Of a stretch of DNA of 7,574 bases, positions 5,170-7,574 are shown piece after piece. The notes under the pieces are model-generated. The model made no database searches and was not told where the DNA came from. It worked only from the letters and a program-made list of their open reading frames with translations. The stretch's first letter is position 1. Every line of letters begins with the position of its first letter. Both the position numbers and the translations under genes were made by a program. Origin of the DNA: Bacillota bacterium (lineage in GTDB: Bacteria; Bacillota; UBA994); the NCBI GenBank assembly GCA_018725535.1, contig QLUS01000076.1, positions 1-7,574 of the forward strand, written 5' to 3'.

Positions 5170-6548
5170 ATGCTCCCCGCGATTGTTGTTAGGGCTGCGG
5201 TTATGTCATCGGCATCTCCCGGCAGCAAGGTTCGCATGTCAACCCATACTTCATCTTGGACCAAGCGGGCAATGACTGGCACCGGGGCCTTCCGTAGGCC
5301 TTCTTCAAGCTGCACCGAGCTGAGTTTGTCCGAACTTATGGCGACTGCCACGCTCGGTATCTCCTGCTCCGGCATAGCGCCGCCACCCATCTGCCCTGAA
5401 GCGGAAACGACCGTCGCCCGGAGCGCATCTATGTTGTTTATGGCAGCCGCTAGGGACTCCGCCTCCAGTTGCAGCTCGGCGCAAGTGCGCCTAAACATGC
5501 GCAGCAAAGGCACTTCCCCTGCTGTTTCGCTGCAGCGATAAAGGCGAAGCGTAGCCTCCAAGGCGGCAAGCGTCAGTTTGTCAATGCGCAAAGCCCGCGC
5601 TAGTGGATGCCGTTTGATGATGTCGATGTGCTCGCGCTTACCCACAATTACTCCCGCCTGCGGGCCGCCCATGAGCTTGTCTCCACTAAAAGTGACCACG
5701 TCTAAGCCTTGCTTTACGGCCTCTCTGACCGTAGGCTCGCCAAAATCGGGTACTAAGACGCCGCTACCGAGGTCACAAATAGCTAGGAGTCCGCGTGACT
5801 GCGCCAGTTGCACCAGTGCCGCAGTCTCGACTGCGGCGGTAAAGCCAATAATACGATAATTACTGGTGTGCACCTTAAGCAATGCCGCAGTCTCAGGTAC
5901 AATTGCCCGCTCATAGTCCCCGAGGTGAGTCTTATTGGTCGAGCCTACCTCTTTCAGACGCGCGCCGCCCTGTTCAATAATCTCGGGAATCCTAAAGGAG
6001 CCGCCAACTTCCACCAGTTCCCCACGCGAGACTATGACTTCTCGTCCCTTAGTCAATGCCGACAGCACTAGGAGCACGGCACCGGCGTTATTGTTGACGA
6101 CGAAAGCGTCTTCTGCCCCAGTCAGCTGCGTAAGCCAGTCACGCACATGATCTTGGCGAGAGCCGCGCTCTTTGCGCTCTAAGTTATACTCAAGTGTCGA
6201 AAAGCCACGCGCGGCATCCTCTATGGCCTGTATGGCGGAAGGGGCTAACGGCGCGCGCCCAAGGTTAGTGTGCAGCAAGACACCCGTGCCGTTAACTACC
6301 CGCCGTAAGCTCTGTTGTGTCCGGTTCTCGAGTCTCCCCTGCAGTGAGTCCGTCAGACTATCGAGGGCATAACGGATGTCTCCCGCATGCAACTGACCTG
6401 CAGCAATCCCGAGGCGCAGAGCATGCAGCTCCTCGCGCAGAGCCTGGTGTACTGCACTACGCCCAAAGCTTGCAGTTAACACGGCTGCAGCCGGAGCGCG
6501 CAGCACCTCGTCTACCTGCGGCAGTAAACGATAGAGTTCATCACTCAT
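5166..6548 (-). CDS. selA: L-seryl-tRNA(Sec) selenium transferase SelA
   Basis: 460 residues, full family length. SelA is a PLP enzyme that converts Ser-tRNA-Sec to Sec-tRNA-Sec using selenophosphate from SelD. An N-terminal helical region (1-80) that binds tRNA in known SelA precedes the core motifs VVNGTGVLLHTNLGRAPL (84-101), ERKERGSR (124-131), NNNAGAVLLVLSAL (152-165), EVGGSFRIP (180-188) and VGSTNKTH (201-208). The PLP lysine is K291 in TFSGDKLMGGPQAG. The ATG at 6548 overlaps the end of trxB by 8 nt and has a GGAG site 9 nt upstream. The stop TGA overlaps the selB start. Nothing looks truncated or shifted. It acts in the cytosol as a large homo-oligomer in characterised species. Confidence 0.98.
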   Translation of the reverse strand: MSDELYRLLPQVDEVLRAPAAAVLTASFGRSAVHQALREELHALRLGIAAGQLHAGDIRYALDSLTDSLQGRLENRTQQSLRRVVNGTGVLLHTNLGRAPLAPSAIQAIEDAARGFSTLEYNLERKERGSRQDHVRDWLTQLTGAEDAFVVNNNAGAVLLVLSALTKGREVIVSRGELVEVGGSFRIPEIIEQGGARLKEVGSTNKTHLGDYERAIVPETAALLKVHTSNYRIIGFTAAVETAALVQLAQSRGLLAICDLGSGVLVPDFGEPTVREAVKQGLDVVTFSGDKLMGGPQAGVIVGKREHIDIIKRHPLARALRIDKLTLAALEATLRLYRCSETAGEVPLLRMFRRTCAELQLEAESLAAAINNIDALRATVVSASGQMGGGAMPEQEIPSVAVAISSDKLSSVQLEEGLRKAPVPVIARLVQDEVWVDMRTLLPGDADDITAALTTIAGSI

Positions 6549-7476
6549 GCTTTGTCACTCCGCTCAAGTACTTTTCCACACTGTTAGCCGCTAAGGCTCC
6601 GTCACCGACGGCTGTCGCTACCTGCCGAAAGCTTTTAGGCCGCACGTCGCCGGCCACAAACACGCCTGCTAGTGCGGTAGATAGGTCATGTTCGCTAGCG
6701 AGCACGTAACCACTCTGGTCCATAGGCAAACTATCCCGCAGGAACCCGGTATTCGGCACCAGCCCGATATACACAAACACGCCATCTGCCGCAATCGTTT
6801 CCGTGGCATTCGACTTGACGTTGCGCACGGCAACGCTCGTTACCGCGCGCTCTCCGTAAATGGCTTCAAGCACGGTGTCGTACATAATCTGGATTTTTGG
6901 ATTCGCCAGCGCCCGCTCCACAATAATGGGGGTAGCGCGAAGCTGGTCGCGGCGATGCACAATCGTCACTTGCGCGGCGAAACGAGTAAGAAACGAAGCC
7001 TCCTCCACCGCTGAGTCCGCGCCGCCTACCACCACAACTCGCTTCCCACCGTAGAGCGCACCGTCGCAGGTTGCGCAGTAAGACACCCCTGCGCCCACGA
7101 ATTTTTCCTCACCTGTCACACCTAGTCTGCGCGGCGACGCGCCCGAGGCCACGATGACTGCTCGCGCTTCATAGGTTCCTCCTAAGCCGTGAATAACCTT
7201 GACCGGGCCACCTAGCTCGACTCTTTCAATTTCATCGTACATGACCTCGGCACCAAATCGCTCAGCTTGCTCTAGCATGCGTAGCGAGAGATCGACCCCG
7301 TTCATCCCTTGGGGGAAGCCAGGGTAATTTTCCACATGCGCTGTAGTAGCCACTTGACCGCCCGGGGCTAGCCTTTCGAGCACGAGAGTCCGATATCTAG
7401 CGCGCGCCGTGTACAAGGAAGCTGTAAGGCCGGCCGGTCCACCGCCGATAATGATTACGTCGTAAACTTCAGGCAC
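6541..7476 (-). CDS. trxB: Thioredoxin-disulfide reductase at the head of the sel gene cluster
   Basis: 311 residues from GTG 7476, the usual TrxB size. It transfers electrons from NADPH through FAD to a thioredoxin-type disulfide. Motifs in order are YDVIIIGGGPAGL (5-17, FAD), GGQVATTAHVENYPGF (39-54), the redox-active CATC (134-137) in SYCATCDG, the NADPH-binding VVGGADSAVEEA (149-160, with Ala where Gly is more common), HRRDQLRA, and a C-terminal GDVRPKSFRQVATAVGDGA for FAD. GTG 7476 is chosen because GGAGGGG lies 5 nt upstream and the product then begins at the normal family N-terminus; an ATG at 7500 would add eight residues and start ahead of that site. The gene ends with two consecutive TGA codons and overlaps selA by 8 nt. 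It could supply reducing power for selenium reduction or serve general redox balance. A second, partial reductase at 60-1 belongs to the grd side. Confidence 0.95.
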   Translation of the reverse strand: MPEVYDVIIIGGGPAGLTASLYTARARYRTLVLERLAPGGQVATTAHVENYPGFPQGMNGVDLSLRMLEQAERFGAEVMYDEIERVELGGPVKVIHGLGGTYEARAVIVASGASPRRLGVTGEEKFVGAGVSYCATCDGALYGGKRVVVVGGADSAVEEASFLTRFAAQVTIVHRRDQLRATPIIVERALANPKIQIMYDTVLEAIYGERAVTSVAVRNVKSNATETIAADGVFVYIGLVPNTGFLRDSLPMDQSGYVLASEHDLSTALAGVFVAGDVRPKSFRQVATAVGDGALAANSVEKYLSGVTKHE

Positions 7477-7481
7477 AAATT

Positions 7482-7488
7482 CCCCTCC
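7482..7488 (-). promoter_or_regulatory. Ribosome binding site that fixes the GTG start of trxB
   Basis: GGAGGGG on the minus strand lies 5 nt before GTG 7476. It falls inside the extension that would be coding if translation began at ATG 7500, which argues against the upstream start. Confidence 0.75.
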
Positions 7489-7506
7489 AAACGAAACCAT
7501 ATCCCA

Positions 7507-7574
7507 TTAAAGTGAAGCGACTAGGACCTTCGCCTGTGCCAGTGAAGCAATATGACCGTCCCCTGTAACAAAAA
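7507..7574 (-). CDS. C-terminal end of an unidentified protein (partial, enters from beyond the window)
   Basis: The minus strand is open from the window edge to TAA at 7509-7507 and reads FVTGDGHIASLAQAKVLVAS then Leu. The composition looks coding, and the stop lies 30 nt before the trxB GTG, so the gene probably belongs to the same transcription unit. The VTGDGHI stretch loosely recalls the C-terminal T-x-D region of PIN-domain nucleases, but 21 residues are not enough to assign a family. I saw no terminator or clear promoter between it and trxB. Confidence 0.5.
   Translation of the reverse strand, partial: FVTGDGHIASLAQAKVLVASL

Noticed and set aside
4319..6709. Numerous plus-strand open frames opposite selB, selA and trxB
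   Set aside because: They are antisense to strongly conserved genes, have no recognisable domains, and look like shadows of codon bias.
7477..7500. ATG at 7500 as the trxB start
   Set aside because: It would convert the strong GGAGGGG site into coding sequence and add eight residues not typical of TrxB.
7511..7548. 8-base direct repeat AGTGAAGC at 7511-7518 and 7541-7548 as a possible operator
   Set aside because: Both copies fall in frame on the same Ala-Ser-Leu codons of the partial gene, so coincidence within coding sequence is enough to explain them.
1..7574. CRISPR arrays, insertion sequences, attachment sites
   Set aside because: No repeated spacer pattern, transposase, or terminal inverted repeats seen; the gaps between genes are short and explained by the listed elements.

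Overview
All genes read on the minus strand, so the biological order runs from base 7574 down to base 1. The window joins a selenocysteine (Sec) machinery locus to the start of a glycine reductase (grd) locus. This suggests an anaerobic, Sec-decoding, amino-acid-fermenting Firmicute of the Clostridia type. The reasons are a tRNA-Sec gene, selA, selB, selD, a tandem glycine riboswitch, grdX, and several GTG/TTG starts behind strong purine-rich ribosome binding sites. I cannot name the species.

Layout in transcription order: (1) the last codons of an unidentified gene (7574-7507); (2) trxB (7476-6541), selA (6548-5166), selB (5169-3235) and tRNA-Sec (3230-3134), with overlaps or a 4-nt gap between neighbours, closed by an intrinsic terminator (3104-3075); (3) a LysR-type regulator (3017-2085) overlapping selD (2100-1033); (4) a candidate promoter (1052-1024), a tandem glycine riboswitch (1002-808) and its intrinsic terminator (807-773); (5) a ComFB-family gene (747-463), grdX (488-87) and the first codons of a second FAD-dependent reductase, probably the grd-operon thioredoxin reductase (60-1).

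How they fit: SelD makes selenophosphate, SelA converts seryl-tRNA-Sec to selenocysteinyl-tRNA-Sec, and SelB delivers it to UGA codons followed by a SECIS hairpin. Glycine reductase is a classic consumer of this pathway and takes electrons from NADPH through thioredoxin reductase and thioredoxin. Glycine, its substrate, would be sensed by the riboswitch placed directly before the grd genes.

Main observations: selD is itself a selenoprotein gene. Its active-site codon is an in-frame UGA (2061-2059) followed by a SECIS-like hairpin, and a conventional ORF call loses the first 26 residues including the catalytic site. A ComFB-domain gene sits between the glycine riboswitch and grdX, an unexpected possible link to signalling. 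No separate terminator lies between selD and the riboswitch, so glycine may also decide whether lysR-selD transcripts continue into the grd genes. Three starts (selD, the ComFB gene, trxB) are reassigned from ribosome binding sites and family N-termini. I see no mobile elements, CRISPR arrays or plus-strand genes.
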